DNA of 64,000 nucleotides, taken from the NCBI RefSeq assembly GCF_900102795.1, contig NZ_FMWG01000014.1, forward strand, positions 1-64,000, in the 5' to 3' direction. A program made the position numbers and the translations under genes. Below are positions 1 through 9,604 of this stretch, in pieces. The first letter of the stretch is position 1. Every line of letters begins with the position of its first letter. Source of the stretch: Epibacterium ulvae. GTDB taxonomy: Bacteria; Pseudomonadota; Alphaproteobacteria; Rhodobacterales; Rhodobacteraceae. The notes under the pieces are model-generated. The model saw nothing but the letters and a program-made list of their open reading frames with translations. It was not told the DNA's origin and did no database searches.

Positions 1-1176
1 ATGGCTAAGGAAAAGTTTGAGCGTACGAAACCGCACGTTAACATCGGCACCATCGGCCACGTTGACCACGGTAAAACCACGCTGACGGCAGCGATCACCA
101 AATACTTTGGTGACTTCAAAGCTTACGATCAGATCGACGGCGCACCCGAAGAAAAAGCGCGCGGCATCACCATCTCAACCGCGCACGTTGAGTATGAAAC
201 CGAAGGCCGTCACTACGCCCACGTTGACTGCCCAGGTCACGCGGACTACGTGAAGAACATGATCACCGGTGCGGCGCAGATGGACGGCGCGATCCTGGTT
301 GTGAACGCAGCTGATGGCCCAATGCCCCAAACCCGTGAGCACATCCTGCTGGGTCGCCAGGTTGGCATCCCCAAAATGGTTGTCTTCATGAACAAAGTTG
401 ACCAGGTCGACGATGAAGAACTGCTGGAACTGGTGGAAATGGAAATCCGCGAGCTGCTGTCTTCCTACGACTACCCAGGCGACGATATTCCAATCGTAGC
501 GGGTTCTGCTCTGGCGGCGATGGAAGGCGACAAGCCAGAAATCGGCGAAGAGAAAATCAAAGAGCTGATGGCGGCTGTTGATGAGTACATCGACACTCCT
601 GAGCGCGCGGTTGACCAGCCCTTCCTGATGCCAATCGAAGACGTGTTCTCGATCTCTGGTCGTGGTACCGTTGTGACCGGTCGTGTTGAGCGCGGCGTGA
701 TCAATGTTGGCGACAGCATCGAAATCGTTGGTATCCGTGACACTTCCACCACCACCTGTACCGGTGTTGAAATGTTCCGCAAGCTGCTGGATTCCGGCGA
801 AGCGGGCGACAACATCGGCGCCCTGCTGCGCGGCGTTGACCGTGACGGCGTTGAGCGTGGTCAGGTTCTGTGTAAGCCAGGTTCGGTTCAGCCGCACACC
901 AAGTTCGAAGCAGAAGCCTACATTCTGACCAAAGAAGAAGGTGGCCGTCACACGCCGTTCTTCGCGAACTACCGTCCACAGTTCTACTTCCGGACCACTG
1001 ACGTCACCGGCACCGTTACTCTGCCTGAGGGCACCGAAATGGTAATGCCAGGCGACAACCTGAAGTTCGACGTTGAGCTGATCGCGCCGATCGCGATGGA
1101 AAACGGCCTGCGCTTCGCGATCCGCGAAGGCGGCCGTACCGTTGGCGCGGGCGTTGTGTCTAAAATCACTGAGTAA
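1..1176 (+). CDS. tuf: Translation elongation factor Tu
   Basis: EF-Tu is the GTPase that carries aminoacyl-tRNA to the ribosomal A site in the cytoplasm. The 391-residue protein has the usual family length. The G1 loop GHVDHGKT is at residues 19-26, followed by the switch II motif DCPGH and the guanine-specificity motif NKVD. Domains II and III follow in normal order. The ATG is the first base of the window, so its ribosome binding site and promoter cannot be seen. Codon choice is strongly biased, as expected for a highly expressed gene. A strong terminator follows at once, so the gene ends its transcription unit. Many proteobacteria carry two near-identical tuf copies; this window cannot show whether a second exists. 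Confidence 0.99.
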   Translation: MAKEKFERTKPHVNIGTIGHVDHGKTTLTAAITKYFGDFKAYDQIDGAPEEKARGITISTAHVEYETEGRHYAHVDCPGHADYVKNMITGAAQMDGAILVVNAADGPMPQTREHILLGRQVGIPKMVVFMNKVDQVDDEELLELVEMEIRELLSSYDYPGDDIPIVAGSALAAMEGDKPEIGEEKIKELMAAVDEYIDTPERAVDQPFLMPIEDVFSISGRGTVVTGRVERGVINVGDSIEIVGIRDTSTTTCTGVEMFRKLLDSGEAGDNIGALLRGVDRDGVERGQVLCKPGSVQPHTKFEAEAYILTKEEGGRHTPFFANYRPQFYFRTTDVTGTVTLPEGTEMVMPGDNLKFDVELIAPIAMENGLRFAIREGGRTVGAGVVSKITE

Positions 1177-1199
1177 TTCGCGCCTGCGAATAACTTAAG

Positions 1200-1226
1200 A
1201 AAGGCCGCCCTTGGGCGGCCTTTTTG
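1200..1226 (+). terminator. Rho-independent terminator of tuf
   Basis: A G+C-rich stem pairs AAGGCCGCC with GGCGGCCTT around a tiny loop and runs into five T residues. It starts about 25 bases after the tuf stop codon. Confidence 0.92.
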
Positions 1227-1321
1227 CGTTGGTCCCCTTGAGTATGACCAATCGCTCTACAAGTTGCCACACGTTAAAGCCTCAGGTCATTTGATGAGGT
1301 AAGACGACAGATTACCAAACA

Positions 1322-2071
1322 TTGGAGCTTATATTGTTTTCACGCTTCTTCTTTAATCGCATTCCATGGTGGGTTTTCGGCAGTATGTTTACGATGTCAG
1401 TGCCACTTACGGGGATTGTAAGCTATCAGGCGTTTCACGCGCAAAGCGTTGCAGAGAGCGTTGAAAACCAACCTCCAATGCACACGATCTTATTAGAGAA
1501 TTTCGACTATTCCAAAGTCGTCAATGTCTATGGTGAAACGCGCATATCAGGCGTATTCAACGGAGTTGAAGGGCCTTTTGGAGATGATGAACACTTTGTC
1601 CTGATAGAACCCCAAAGTGGGATAGGGGCACATGTCATTTTGGTTGATAAGATCTCGAACCGCGATGAAACACTCATACAGCTACGCTCCCAGACAGGAT
1701 CAGATGGACGGCTGACACTTACCGGATTTGTCAGAGATGATCGAGCAACGGTCCTTGGGACCATGACCGATACAGCGGATGTAAAAAGCGCCCTTTTGCA
1801 CAAGAACATTCAGCCTGCTGAAACGATTTATCAGATTGACCCCTATTGGGGAGATCGTCCGGATGCCCTATCGATGTACCGGATCGACAAATGGGGTATT
1901 TCTGGTGTTGCAGTGATACTAACGCTGATGCTTGGGTTTGTTACTCGGATGCGCTGGCGGATCAGGCGCGCCAAGGTTCTTGAACGCAAACGTATCAAGG
2001 CGGAACAGAAAGAGGCAGCCTGGGTGGATAGCCCCATTCAAACAGCCAAAGGCGGATGGTTTGGCCGTTAG
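1322..2071 (+). CDS. Unknown two-TM envelope protein
   Basis: I do not recognise this 249-residue protein. A hydrophobic segment lies near residues 14-35 and a second near 190-208, followed by a very basic tail (RMRWRIRRAKVLERKRIKAEQ). Between them is a polar domain of about 150 residues, probably outside the cytoplasm. SURF1-type cytochrome oxidase assembly factors have this topology, but I see no SURF1 signature and do not assign it. The start is uncertain. The first usable codon is TTG at 1322 with no clear Shine-Dalgarno sequence, and an ATG at 1385 would cut into the first membrane segment. The gene stands alone behind the tuf terminator and shares a bidirectional terminator with infB. 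Confidence 0.6.
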   Translation: MELILFSRFFFNRIPWWVFGSMFTMSVPLTGIVSYQAFHAQSVAESVENQPPMHTILLENFDYSKVVNVYGETRISGVFNGVEGPFGDDEHFVLIEPQSGIGAHVILVDKISNRDETLIQLRSQTGSDGRLTLTGFVRDDRATVLGTMTDTADVKSALLHKNIQPAETIYQIDPYWGDRPDALSMYRIDKWGISGVAVILTLMLGFVTRMRWRIRRAKVLERKRIKAEQKEAAWVDSPIQTAKGGWFGR

Positions 2072-2094
2072 CTATCGCAAAATCATTCAAAAAC

Positions 2095-2133
2095 AAAAGA
2101 GCCTGGCATACGATATGCCAGGCTCTTTTTCTT
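2095..2133. terminator. Bidirectional terminator between the unknown gene and infB
   Basis: A perfect hairpin (AAGAGCCTGGCATA, short loop, TATGCCAGGCTCTT) is flanked by an A run on one side and a T run on the other. It can therefore end transcripts arriving from both convergent genes. Confidence 0.9.
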
Positions 2134-2154
2134 TCAGGTCTGAACTACGTATTA

Positions 2155-4653
2155 TTAGTCCAGTGTGCGTGTGACTTCTTCACGCTCAAAGATTTCGATC
2201 ACGTCATTCGGGCGAATGTCGTCATAGTTTTCAAACGCCATACCACATTCTTGACCAGACTGAACTTCGGCAACTTCATCTTTAAAGCGCTTCAGCGTTT
2301 TCAGCGTGCCTTCGTGGATCACAACGTTGTCACGCAGCAGGCGTACACCAGCCGAACGGCGGGCGACACCTTCGGTGACCAGACAGCCTGCGACTTTGCC
2401 GACACCGGTGACCTTGAAGACTTCTTTGATGTTGGCATAGCCAATGAAGTTCTCTTTGATCTCGGCAGACAACAAACCAGACGCTGCAGCTTTCACATCG
2501 TCAACCAGATCGTAAATCACCGAATAATACCGGATCTCTACGCCTTTTTGGTTGGCGGTGTTGCGCGCAGATGTGTTTGCACGCACGTTAAAGCCCATGA
2601 TCGGCGCGCCAGAAGCTTCGGCAAGACCGACATCGGTTTCGGTGATCGCACCCACACCAGAGTGCAGAACGCGCACGCGAACCTCGTTGTTGCCGATTTT
2701 CTCCATCGCCTGAACGATGGCCTCAGCAGAACCTTGCACGTCAGCTTTGACCAGAATTGGCAGTTCAGAGACGTTTTCGTCTTCTTTTGCCTTCTGCATC
2801 AGCTGTTCCAGCGTGGTCGCCGCACCCGCTGCTGCACGTTTGTCTTTCGCAGCCTGTTCACGGTATTCTGCAATCTCACGCGCTTGCGCATCAGTTTCAG
2901 TTACATTCAGAACGTCACCTGCTTCGGGGGTGCCGTTCAGGCCAAGAACCTCAACCGGAACGGAGGGGCCAGCCTCTTCTACGCGTTCGCCCTTATCGTT
3001 GATCAGCGCACGGACTTTACCGTACTGCTCACCCACAACAAAGATATCACCCTGACGCAAAGTACCGGTCTGAACCAGAACCGTCGCCACAGGACCGCGG
3101 CCCACGTCCAGCTGCGCTTCGATCACCGCGCCCTGTGCCGCACGGGCTGGGTTGGCTTTCAGCTCAAGGATCTCTGCCTGCAGCGCAATTGCTTCCAGCA
3201 ATTCCTCAAGGCCTTGACCAGTGTGTGCTGAAACCTCAACGTCTTGGACTTCACCAGACATGGCTTCAACGATCACCTCGTGCTGCAGCAGCTCTGCACG
3301 CACTTTCATCGGATCCGCAGCGGGTTTGTCGCACTTGTTGATCGCAACAATCATTGGCACGTTGGCCGCTTTGGCGTGGTTGATCGCTTCAATGGTCTGC
3401 GGCATGACAGAATCATCCGCTGCAACAACCAGAATAACGATATCCGTCACCTGAGCACCGCGTGAGCGCATAGAGGTAAAGGCCGCGTGGCCTGGTGTAT
3501 CCAAGAAGCTGAGCACAGTGCCGCTTTCGGTTTTCACCTGATAAGCACCAATGTGCTGAGTGATGCCGCCTGCTTCACCTGCCACAACACGCGCATTGCG
3601 GATCGCATCCAGGATCGAGGTTTTACCGTGGTCAACGTGGCCCATGATAGTGATCACAGGTGGGCGAGACTTCAGGTCTTCTTCTTTGTCTTCGATCTCT
3701 TTGATCACATCTTCGACGTCTGAGTCGGAAACCCGCGTTACCTTGTGGCCAAATTCTTCGATGATCAATTCAGCAGTGTCGGCGTCAATCGTCTGGTTTT
3801 GTGTAACCATCATGCCCATTTGCATGAGAGATTTCACAACATCAGCAACACGTTCAGCCATACGGTTTGCAAGCTCGGATACGAGGATCGCTTCGGGAAG
3901 CTGTACTTCGCGAATGATCTTTTCCCGCTCAACCGTGCCGCCCATCGCTTTTTGGCGTGCACGCTCTTGTTTACGGCGCATAGAAGCCACAGAGCGCTGA
4001 CGTCCGTCACCACCACCTGTTGCCTGACCAAGTGTCAGCTTACCAGAGCGACGGCCGCCGTCATCACGGCCTTTGCCCCGGCCTCGTTCATCACGATCAC
4101 GGTCGCCTTTACGGGGCGTTGCAGAAGGTGCTTTTCCGCTGGGCGCGGGACGTCCGCCACCTGCAGGTTCTGTTTTTTTCTTTTCAGCAGCAGCGGCAGC
4201 TGCCTGAGCCGCAACGCGTTTGGCATCTTCTGCCTCTTTGCGCTTACGCTCTTCTTCTTCTGCCTTTGCCTTTGCTTTGGCTTCAGCTTCGCGCTGTTCA
4301 CGTTCCTTGGCTTCAGCTTCTGCACGGCGGCGCGCGCGTTCTTCCTCGCGTGCTTTTTCTTCGGCTTCACGTGCAGCCGCTTCTTCAACCTCGCGGGCTT
4401 TTGCAGCTTGCAGAGCTTTCAGACGGCGCGCCATTTCCACATCAGAAATACCTGCGGGGCGACGCGAACGATCCCCCGAACCACCGATATTACCACCAGA
4501 TTTACCGGCAGGACCGGGCTTAGGAACCACAACACGCTTGCGTTTGGTTTCCACTACGACGTTTTTGGTTCGACCATGGCTGAAACTCTGTTTCACGTTC
4601 CCCGGACGGGAACCCTGCAGACCTAACGTCTTTTTGCCGTCATTATCGCTCAT
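2155..4653 (-). CDS. infB: Translation initiation factor IF-2
   Basis: IF-2 is the GTPase that positions formyl-methionyl-tRNA on the 30S subunit and promotes subunit joining. The protein has 832 residues. It has a long, low-complexity N-terminal region rich in Ala, Glu, Lys and Arg (about 70-240), then the conserved IF-2 N-terminal domain. The G domain starts with G1 GHVDHGKT at 338-345, followed by DTPGH and NKCD, and then domains II to IV. The repetitive helical region explains the many long overlapping open frames on the opposite strand, which are shadows. It is the last gene of rimP-nusA-ylxR-infB and ends at a shared terminator. Only 8 bases separate it from the upstream ylxR stop codon. 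Confidence 0.98.
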   Translation of the reverse strand: MSDNDGKKTLGLQGSRPGNVKQSFSHGRTKNVVVETKRKRVVVPKPGPAGKSGGNIGGSGDRSRRPAGISDVEMARRLKALQAAKAREVEEAAAREAEEKAREEERARRRAEAEAKEREQREAEAKAKAKAEEEERKRKEAEDAKRVAAQAAAAAAEKKKTEPAGGGRPAPSGKAPSATPRKGDRDRDERGRGKGRDDGGRRSGKLTLGQATGGGDGRQRSVASMRRKQERARQKAMGGTVEREKIIREVQLPEAILVSELANRMAERVADVVKSLMQMGMMVTQNQTIDADTAELIIEEFGHKVTRVSDSDVEDVIKEIEDKEEDLKSRPPVITIMGHVDHGKTSILDAIRNARVVAGEAGGITQHIGAYQVKTESGTVLSFLDTPGHAAFTSMRSRGAQVTDIVILVVAADDSVMPQTIEAINHAKAANVPMIVAINKCDKPAADPMKVRAELLQHEVIVEAMSGEVQDVEVSAHTGQGLEELLEAIALQAEILELKANPARAAQGAVIEAQLDVGRGPVATVLVQTGTLRQGDIFVVGEQYGKVRALINDKGERVEEAGPSVPVEVLGLNGTPEAGDVLNVTETDAQAREIAEYREQAAKDKRAAAGAATTLEQLMQKAKEDENVSELPILVKADVQGSAEAIVQAMEKIGNNEVRVRVLHSGVGAITETDVGLAEASGAPIMGFNVRANTSARNTANQKGVEIRYYSVIYDLVDDVKAAASGLLSAEIKENFIGYANIKEVFKVTGVGKVAGCLVTEGVARRSAGVRLLRDNVVIHEGTLKTLKRFKDEVAEVQSGQECGMAFENYDDIRPNDVIEIFEREEVTRTLD

Positions 4654-4661
4654 AAAGCTCT

Positions 4662-5291
4662 TTATCCTTCCGTGCGGCCCTTGCCGCCCTTCACATCTAT
4701 TACATCACGCAACCCTTGAAGTCGTTGCGCCTCGTCTACAACACGTTTGCTGAGTCCACCAGAGGCGAGCGCCGCATGTATCACAGTTTCGCGCCCAAAA
4801 GCCATCCCCAGCTCATCTGCTGTCAGACATCCGATAAATTTCCCTTTGTAGGGCGTGCTCAGTTTTGACTTGCCACGTGCGGATCCATCTAGGGCCTGGA
4901 TAAGTACCCAAGCATCTTCTTTGTATAGCCAGTCTTTGACTTTCTCATATCCGGCAATGGCATGGCCAGATTTACGCGACAGGCTGATCAGATCAACCAA
5001 CCGTCGTAAAATCTGGCGTTCAACCTCAACAACCAGATCTTCACCGACAGTGGCCTGCGTTTTGAAACCGCGCGAAAAGAGTTTTTTCTTAACGGCAGTT
5101 TCTAGCGCATCTCGTGTTGAAGACACGTAAACCCCGCGTCCGGGCAATTTACCCATGACATCAGGATACACCTGCGCATCAGGCCCCAATACGAACCGGA
5201 TCAGCCCAGATTTTGGCTGTACCTCACCTGTGGCAATGCATTTACGCTCTGCCTCTTCGGTGCGGTCTGTTTTGGTGCCTGCGCGCTCCAT
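4662..5291 (-). CDS. ylxR: YlxR-type RNA-binding protein with L7Ae-like domain
   Basis: The N-terminal half (about residues 12-90) is a DUF448/YlxR domain with the family motif around GRGVYVSS and the early CIATGE segment. The C-terminal half (about 95-185) resembles the L7Ae/YlxQ RNA-binding fold. Bacilli encode these as two separate neighbouring genes; here they form one 209-residue protein, an arrangement known in alphaproteobacteria. It lies between nusA and infB in the same operon, which suggests a role at the interface of transcription and translation, probably RNA binding. The exact function is not settled. Confidence 0.88.
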   Translation of the reverse strand: MERAGTKTDRTEEAERKCIATGEVQPKSGLIRFVLGPDAQVYPDVMGKLPGRGVYVSSTRDALETAVKKKLFSRGFKTQATVGEDLVVEVERQILRRLVDLISLSRKSGHAIAGYEKVKDWLYKEDAWVLIQALDGSARGKSKLSTPYKGKFIGCLTADELGMAFGRETVIHAALASGGLSKRVVDEAQRLQGLRDVIDVKGGKGRTEG

Positions 5292-5315
5292 CTACACATC
5301 TCCCGAAGCCTGAAA

Positions 5316-6926
5316 TCAGGCTTCGTCTTCCTCATCTGCGGTTTCATCTTCTTCAGCGCTTGCCAGCTCTTCTGGATCAACCCAGCCAAGCACAATGCGC
5401 GCAGTCATGACCATGTCCTGTGCCTCTTCCAGCGAGATGCCAAAAGGTTCCAGAACGCCGTCATCCTTAACGCGCTGACCATCTACAGTGGTCCAGCCAC
5501 CTGCCAACTCCCAGTCCGCGCAGGTTGCGAAATCTTCTAGGGTTTTAACATCATCTTTGGCGAGCGCTTCTACCATCTGGGGTGTCAGACCCTCAAATGC
5601 AATGAGGTTTTCTTCGACGCCCATCTCACGCGCCGCATCCAAAGCTGCTTTTGCCTGCGCTTCCAGATAATCACGCGCACGCGCCTGCAGTTCAGAGGCT
5701 GTGCCTTCGTCAACACCGTCGATGACCAGAAGCTCATCAATTTCAACGTAAGCCACTTCTTCAAGGCTTGAGAAGCCTTCAGAAACCAGCAGCTGAGCAA
5801 AGAATTCGTCCAGATCCAGGGTGGACATAAACAACGCGGTGCGCGCTTCAAATTCTTTCTGACGGCGTGCGGATTCTTCCGCTTCGGTCATGATATCGAT
5901 GTCGAGCTTGGTCAATTGTGACGCCAGACGCACGTTCTGACCACGGCGACCAATGGCAAGGCTCAGCTGCTCTTCAGGCACAACAACTTCGATTTTACCC
6001 GCTTCGTCATCCAGAACAACCTTGGACACTTCGGCAGGTTGCAGCGCGTTCACAAGGAAGGTTGGCTGATCTTCATTCCATGGAATGATGTCGATTTTCT
6101 CGCCCTGCAGTTCGTTCACAACCGCCTGTACACGAGATCCGCGCATACCCACACAGGCCCCAACGGGGTCGATAGATCCATCATAGGAAATCACAGCGAT
6201 TTTTGCGCGCGAACCGGGATCACGGGCAACCGCTTTGATTTCGATGATGCCGTCATAGATTTCAGGCACTTCCATCTTAAACAGCTCAGCCATGAATTCA
6301 GGCGCTGTGCGGCTCAGGAAAATCTGAGGGCCGCGCTGTTCGCGACGCACATCTTTGATATAGCAGCGAATACGGTCATTCGGGCGATAGGCTTCACGAC
6401 CGATTTTCTCGTTGCGGCGCAGAATGGCTTCGCCCGCGCCCAGATCCACGATGACATTGCCATATTCTTCGCGTTTGACCAGACCGTTGATGATGGTGCC
6501 GGCGCGATCTTTGAATTCTTCGTACTGGCGGTCACGTTCGGCTTCACGGACCTTCTGCAGGATCACCTGTTTTGCAGATTGCGCTGCAATACGGCCCATT
6601 TCAACCGGTGGGATCTCTTCGACGTAGGTGTCACCAACTGCAGGGTCAGCCATATATTGTTTGGCCTGTTCGACGGTCAGTTCTGACTGGTAATTTTCCA
6701 GTTCTTCCTCTTCGACCACGGTGCGCACACGGGTAAAGGTCGCACGGCCGGTTTTCCGGTCGATTGAGACACGAATGTCCATTTCCGAGCCGTAGCGGCT
6801 TTTGGCAGCACGCGCGAGCGATTCTTCCATCGCTTCGACCACCAGACCGGGGTCGATCATTTTTTCGCGGGCCACGGCCTCGGCGGTTTGCAACAGCTCC
6901 AGCTGGTTTGCAGAGGTAATCGCCAT
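5316..6926 (-). CDS. nusA: Transcription termination/antitermination factor NusA
   Basis: NusA binds RNA polymerase and nascent RNA and affects pausing, intrinsic termination and antitermination. The 536-residue protein has an N-terminal polymerase-binding domain (about 1-125), an S1 domain, two KH domains (including the GMRGSR and GRRGQN loops) and C-terminal helix-hairpin-helix acidic repeats. The tail is extremely acidic (EEDETADEEDEA). The start codon overlaps the rimP stop in a TAATG arrangement, so the two are probably translationally coupled. Because NusA stimulates intrinsic termination, the terminator in the operon leader suggests feedback control; this is inference. Confidence 0.97.
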   Translation of the reverse strand: MAITSANQLELLQTAEAVAREKMIDPGLVVEAMEESLARAAKSRYGSEMDIRVSIDRKTGRATFTRVRTVVEEEELENYQSELTVEQAKQYMADPAVGDTYVEEIPPVEMGRIAAQSAKQVILQKVREAERDRQYEEFKDRAGTIINGLVKREEYGNVIVDLGAGEAILRRNEKIGREAYRPNDRIRCYIKDVRREQRGPQIFLSRTAPEFMAELFKMEVPEIYDGIIEIKAVARDPGSRAKIAVISYDGSIDPVGACVGMRGSRVQAVVNELQGEKIDIIPWNEDQPTFLVNALQPAEVSKVVLDDEAGKIEVVVPEEQLSLAIGRRGQNVRLASQLTKLDIDIMTEAEESARRQKEFEARTALFMSTLDLDEFFAQLLVSEGFSSLEEVAYVEIDELLVIDGVDEGTASELQARARDYLEAQAKAALDAAREMGVEENLIAFEGLTPQMVEALAKDDVKTLEDFATCADWELAGGWTTVDGQRVKDDGVLEPFGISLEEAQDMVMTARIVLGWVDPEELASAEEDETADEEDEA

Positions 6927-7519
6927 TACTTCGTCTCCTCTTCGGACCCTTGTTCGGTCTCAATCTCGTCGAATGCGTCTTCGTTCAATGTGCCTGCAGC
7001 CTTTCGTTGGCGCAGCATTTCAGTAATCAGATCGTCAGTCAGTACCAGTTTGGCATCAGACAGCCAATCAAACTGCAGACCGATGGTCACTGTTTCACCG
7101 TGTTCCTGGATATTGATCAGAACATCTTCATCCTCAACACCAGCCAGTTCCCCTTTAAAGCGGCGGCGGCCGTCAATCAGCTCGGTGGTTTCCAGTTTGG
7201 CTTCATAGCCTTGGAACATGTCAAAGTCTTTCAACCGGGTCAGCGGCCGGTCGATACCAGGGCTAGAAACCTCTAGGTCGTAAGCGTCCAAAATAGGATC
7301 TTCCACGTCCAGCGTTGCGCTGATGGCATTGGAAATTGTGGCGCAATCGTCAACTTCGATGCCACCTTCAGGCTTATCAGCCATGATCTGCAGCGTCGTC
7401 GTCTTGCCAGACATCAGGCGAATACGGACCAGCTCATAGCCCAGATCTTCGATCACCGGTATGATGATCTCAGCCAGACGCCGGTCTATCGCTGCTTTGG
7501 CGATCAGGTCATTGGTCAT
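6926..7519 (-). CDS. rimP: Ribosome maturation factor RimP
   Basis: RimP assists maturation of the 30S subunit. The protein opens with the characteristic segment [17 protein letters not shown] and contains the SSPGIDRPL motif of the family. It is somewhat longer than the usual 150-170 residues because of an acidic C-terminal extension. I chose the ATG at 7519, which has a GGA-type binding site about 6 bases upstream. A GTG at 7534 is in frame but lies inside the T tract of the leader terminator. First gene of rimP-nusA-ylxR-infB. Confidence 0.93.
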   Translation of the reverse strand: MTNDLIAKAAIDRRLAEIIIPVIEDLGYELVRIRLMSGKTTTLQIMADKPEGGIEVDDCATISNAISATLDVEDPILDAYDLEVSSPGIDRPLTRLKDFDMFQGYEAKLETTELIDGRRRFKGELAGVEDEDVLINIQEHGETVTIGLQFDWLSDAKLVLTDDLITEMLRQRKAAGTLNEDAFDEIETEQGSEEETK

Positions 7520-7629
7520 AGGGTGTCCAAACACAAAAAAACGGGCGCGCGGCCCGTTGACTTATCCGGTGGTGCATAAGGTACCAGACCCCAACGCGCC
7601 GCTGTTGCGCGCTGTATACGCCCGTTCAT
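7516..7629 (-). CDS. Possible leader ORF (37 codons) upstream of rimP
   Basis: A short frame starting with ATG at 7629 runs through the leader hairpin. Its TGA stop overlaps the rimP ATG as ATGA. The overlap and its passage across the terminator would suit translational coupling or attenuation. I see no convincing Shine-Dalgarno sequence before it, and a second short frame (ATG at 7577) also crosses the hairpin. It may therefore be chance. The peptide matches nothing I know. Confidence 0.22.
   Translation of the reverse strand: MNGRIQRATAARWGLVPYAPPDKSTGRAPVFLCLDTL
7534..7558 (-). terminator. Intrinsic terminator in the rimP operon leader
   Basis: On the minus strand a 7-bp stem (AACGGGC/GCCCGTT) with a 5-base loop is followed directly by seven T residues. 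It ends only about 15 bases before the rimP ATG and lies downstream of the only promoter-like sequence seen, so it is probably an attenuator rather than the end of another gene. Confidence 0.75.
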
Positions 7630-7702
7630 ACGAATCTGCAAGGAAAACCTAAGACACCCAGTTTGCAGATCGAACCGGACACAAAAAATCACATTTCTTT
7701 AA

Positions 7703-7730
7703 AATATAACTGAATAACAATCCGGTCCAA
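7703..7730 (-). promoter_or_regulatory. Predicted promoter of rimP-nusA-ylxR-infB
   Basis: On the minus strand TTGGAC (7730-7725) and TATATT (7708-7703) are separated by 16 bases, a good match to a housekeeping sigma factor promoter. It would give a leader of roughly 175 bases before rimP. Confidence 0.55.
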
Positions 7731-7796
7731 ATTGTTTCATAAGAAGAGCCATAAGGCACTGACCTAATTGAAACCAACAAAAATGGATTTTACGAC

Positions 7797-8732
7797 ATGT
7801 GGACCTCACTGATCAAACCGACTGCGATTCTTTCGCTGATGCTGTCATCCTCTGCCGTTTGGGCCAGCGATTGGGTTCTTAATGCGGACCAATCCGCGCT
7901 GACGTTCGGCTCGATCAAAAAAGATACGGTGGGCGAAGTACACAGCTTTGAAACCTTAACAGGTACCGTCAGCGATGCAGGCGCAGTTGAAATCACCATT
8001 TCGCTGCCTTCAGTTGAGACTTACATCGACATTCGCAACGAGCGCATGAATGAGCATGTGTTTAAAGGTGCCGAAGCCGCCAAACTGACTGCTAGCGTTG
8101 ATATTGCAGCGATGAATGCCCTGGCTGTGGGCGATCTTCTGGCCACCGATGTAACCGCCAGCCTGAGCTTCCTTGGCCGTGACATTCCTGTTGATGCAGA
8201 ATTGATCGTTGCGCGCCTCAGCGAAAAGAAAGTCATGATCTCGACCGCAAACATGATTTTTCTTTCTGTTGAAGACGCAGGCGTCACCGAAGGCGTTGAT
8301 ATGCTGCAGACGCTTGCAAAGCTCAGCGGGATTACCCGCACAGTGCCAGTCACAGCACGCTTTGTGCTTGAAACGGATGGCGAGACCGCTGCAGTGGCAA
8401 CCGAAGCCCCCGTTGCTGTTGCCGCTTTGGGTGATGCAGAACGCGGCAAAAAGGTCTTTAAAAAATGCAAAGCCTGCCATGTGCTGGAAGAAGGCAAAAA
8501 CCGCGTTGGGCCTAGCCTGCACAACATCGTGGGCAAAGCTGCCGGTAGCGTGGACGGATTTCGCTATTCAAAATCGCTCAAAGAAGCGGATTTGACCTGG
8601 ACCGAAGAAGCACTGGACGCATTTTTGACCAAACCACGCAATTACCTGCCCGGTAACAAAATGTCCTTTCCCGGCCTGAAAAAAGAAAAAGACCGTCAGG
8701 ATCTGATCGCCTACCTGCGTGAAGCAAGCTGA
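7797..8732 (+). CDS. YceI domain-cytochrome c fusion protein, exported
   Basis: A signal peptide (about residues 1-23, ending VWA-S) is followed by a YceI-like lipocalin-type domain (about 25-192). Members of that family bind isoprenoid or lipid ligands in the periplasm. A linker rich in Ala, Val, Glu and Pro (198-210) joins it to a class I cytochrome c domain with haem motif C224-K-A-C227-H228 and probable axial ligand M289 in the segment NKMSF. The protein should be periplasmic, with haem attached by the Ccm system. Stand-alone YceI and stand-alone cytochrome c are common; the fusion suggests electron transfer involving a YceI-bound lipid or quinone, which is inference. It is transcribed divergently from rimP. 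Confidence 0.9.
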   Translation: MWTSLIKPTAILSLMLSSSAVWASDWVLNADQSALTFGSIKKDTVGEVHSFETLTGTVSDAGAVEITISLPSVETYIDIRNERMNEHVFKGAEAAKLTASVDIAAMNALAVGDLLATDVTASLSFLGRDIPVDAELIVARLSEKKVMISTANMIFLSVEDAGVTEGVDMLQTLAKLSGITRTVPVTARFVLETDGETAAVATEAPVAVAALGDAERGKKVFKKCKACHVLEEGKNRVGPSLHNIVGKAAGSVDGFRYSKSLKEADLTWTEEALDAFLTKPRNYLPGNKMSFPGLKKEKDRQDLIAYLREAS

Positions 8733-8743
8733 TCACAAAACAT

Positions 8744-8770
8744 TCAGGATGGGCGGTCTGCGCCCATCCA
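8744..8770 (-). terminator. Possible terminator at the end of the binding-protein gene
   Basis: A perfect 9-bp stem (GGATGGGCG/CGCCCATCC, 5-base loop, 8747-8769) overlaps the last codons of the minus-strand gene. A T-rich stretch follows on that strand. It lies at a convergent junction and has no long T run, hence moderate confidence. Confidence 0.45.
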
Positions 8771-9604
8771 CCAGCGTTCAGCCAAACGTCCATCGTCTAG
8801 AATTGCACCTGTACCAATCTGGCGAGGAAGACCAACCGTTTCATCAACTGCAAAAGCAACGTCATGGGACGAGGGATAGAAAAACACAGACCTCTGGCTG
8901 CGCAATGGATCTGGTTTTGGCAGAGCCGCGACATCCACAAAACCATCCCGCAGTGCTTCGGCACGGGTGTTCTCATCTGGGATGACAATAATTTCGACCG
9001 CCTCAAACCAACCGGCGTGACCGTCTTTGTAATGTGTCAATTGGCGCTCTGCCCGGAAATGGCGTGCTTCCTTGGCCCGAACGACCCGGTAAAGACCTGT
9101 TCCATCCGCCTGATCAAGTGGATCTACCGCAACACCATCTGCTGTAATAACATGGGTCTGATCTGCCAGAAGATAGGGCAAATGCGGATTTGGCCTATCA
9201 AGCTCCAGCCGCAGGACATGTGTATCATCACACCAAATTCCTAGAACCTCACCCTCGCTGAGTGGGGCACGCAACAGCGAGGCCTCAACATCGGCCGAAG
9301 TTAGCGACCGACCAGAGTGAAACATCACATCTTTGCGCAACTGAAAGGTCCAGACGCGCGCATCCATGCTGGATGTCCAGCTTTCTGCCAATTCACCGCG
9401 CACCACGCCATCTGGGCCAATTTCTGTCAGAGCGTCATAAACAGCCCAGCGCGCCACCTGCCCCATCACATCTCCGTCACGTGGGACGGCGAGGCGCAAA
9501 ACACCGCCAGATTTTGGCGTCGCATGTACAGAGGCTCCGGTAGCCGCCAGCAAAGCGGCTGCAGCACCTGAGGTAAACAACGCACGGCGATCCAGACGTG
9601 TCAT
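8744..9604 (-). CDS. Short family 5 (peptide/nickel-type) ABC substrate-binding protein
   Basis: The start MTRLDRRALF plus a hydrophobic stretch looks like a Tat signal. The body matches the N-terminal lobe of DppA/OppA-type binding proteins: GGVLRLAV at the start, then DALTEIGPDGVVRGELAESW and FHSGRSLTSADV. These proteins are normally about 500 residues; this one is 286-290 and closes by returning to typical C-terminal wording (LAERWWMGA). It is therefore a compact form or an old deletion rather than a simple truncation. The ATG at 9604 overlaps the pip stop as ATGA, so translation is coupled. No permease or ATPase genes lie nearby, so a transport role is unproven. Confidence 0.75.
   Translation of the reverse strand: MTRLDRRALFTSGAAAALLAATGASVHATPKSGGVLRLAVPRDGDVMGQVARWAVYDALTEIGPDGVVRGELAESWTSSMDARVWTFQLRKDVMFHSGRSLTSADVEASLLRAPLSEGEVLGIWCDDTHVLRLELDRPNPHLPYLLADQTHVITADGVAVDPLDQADGTGLYRVVRAKEARHFRAERQLTHYKDGHAGWFEAVEIIVIPDENTRAEALRDGFVDVAALPKPDPLRSQRSVFFYPSSHDVAFAVDETVGLPRQIGTGAILDDGRLAERWWMGADRPS

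Noticed and set aside
175-951. A 258-codon minus-strand frame inside tuf
   Set aside because: Antisense to a highly biased, well-conserved gene; product is compositionally odd and matches nothing.
2056-4626. Long plus-strand open frames opposite infB (391, 293, 177 and 167 codons)
   Set aside because: They are shadows of the Lys/Glu/Ala-rich infB coding strand, with Phe/Cys/Ser-rich low-complexity products and no binding sites.
7534-7660. Possible tRNA upstream of rimP, as metY lies there in E. coli
   Set aside because: No cloverleaf, no TTCGA arm in the right place and no CCA-type end could be found on the minus strand.
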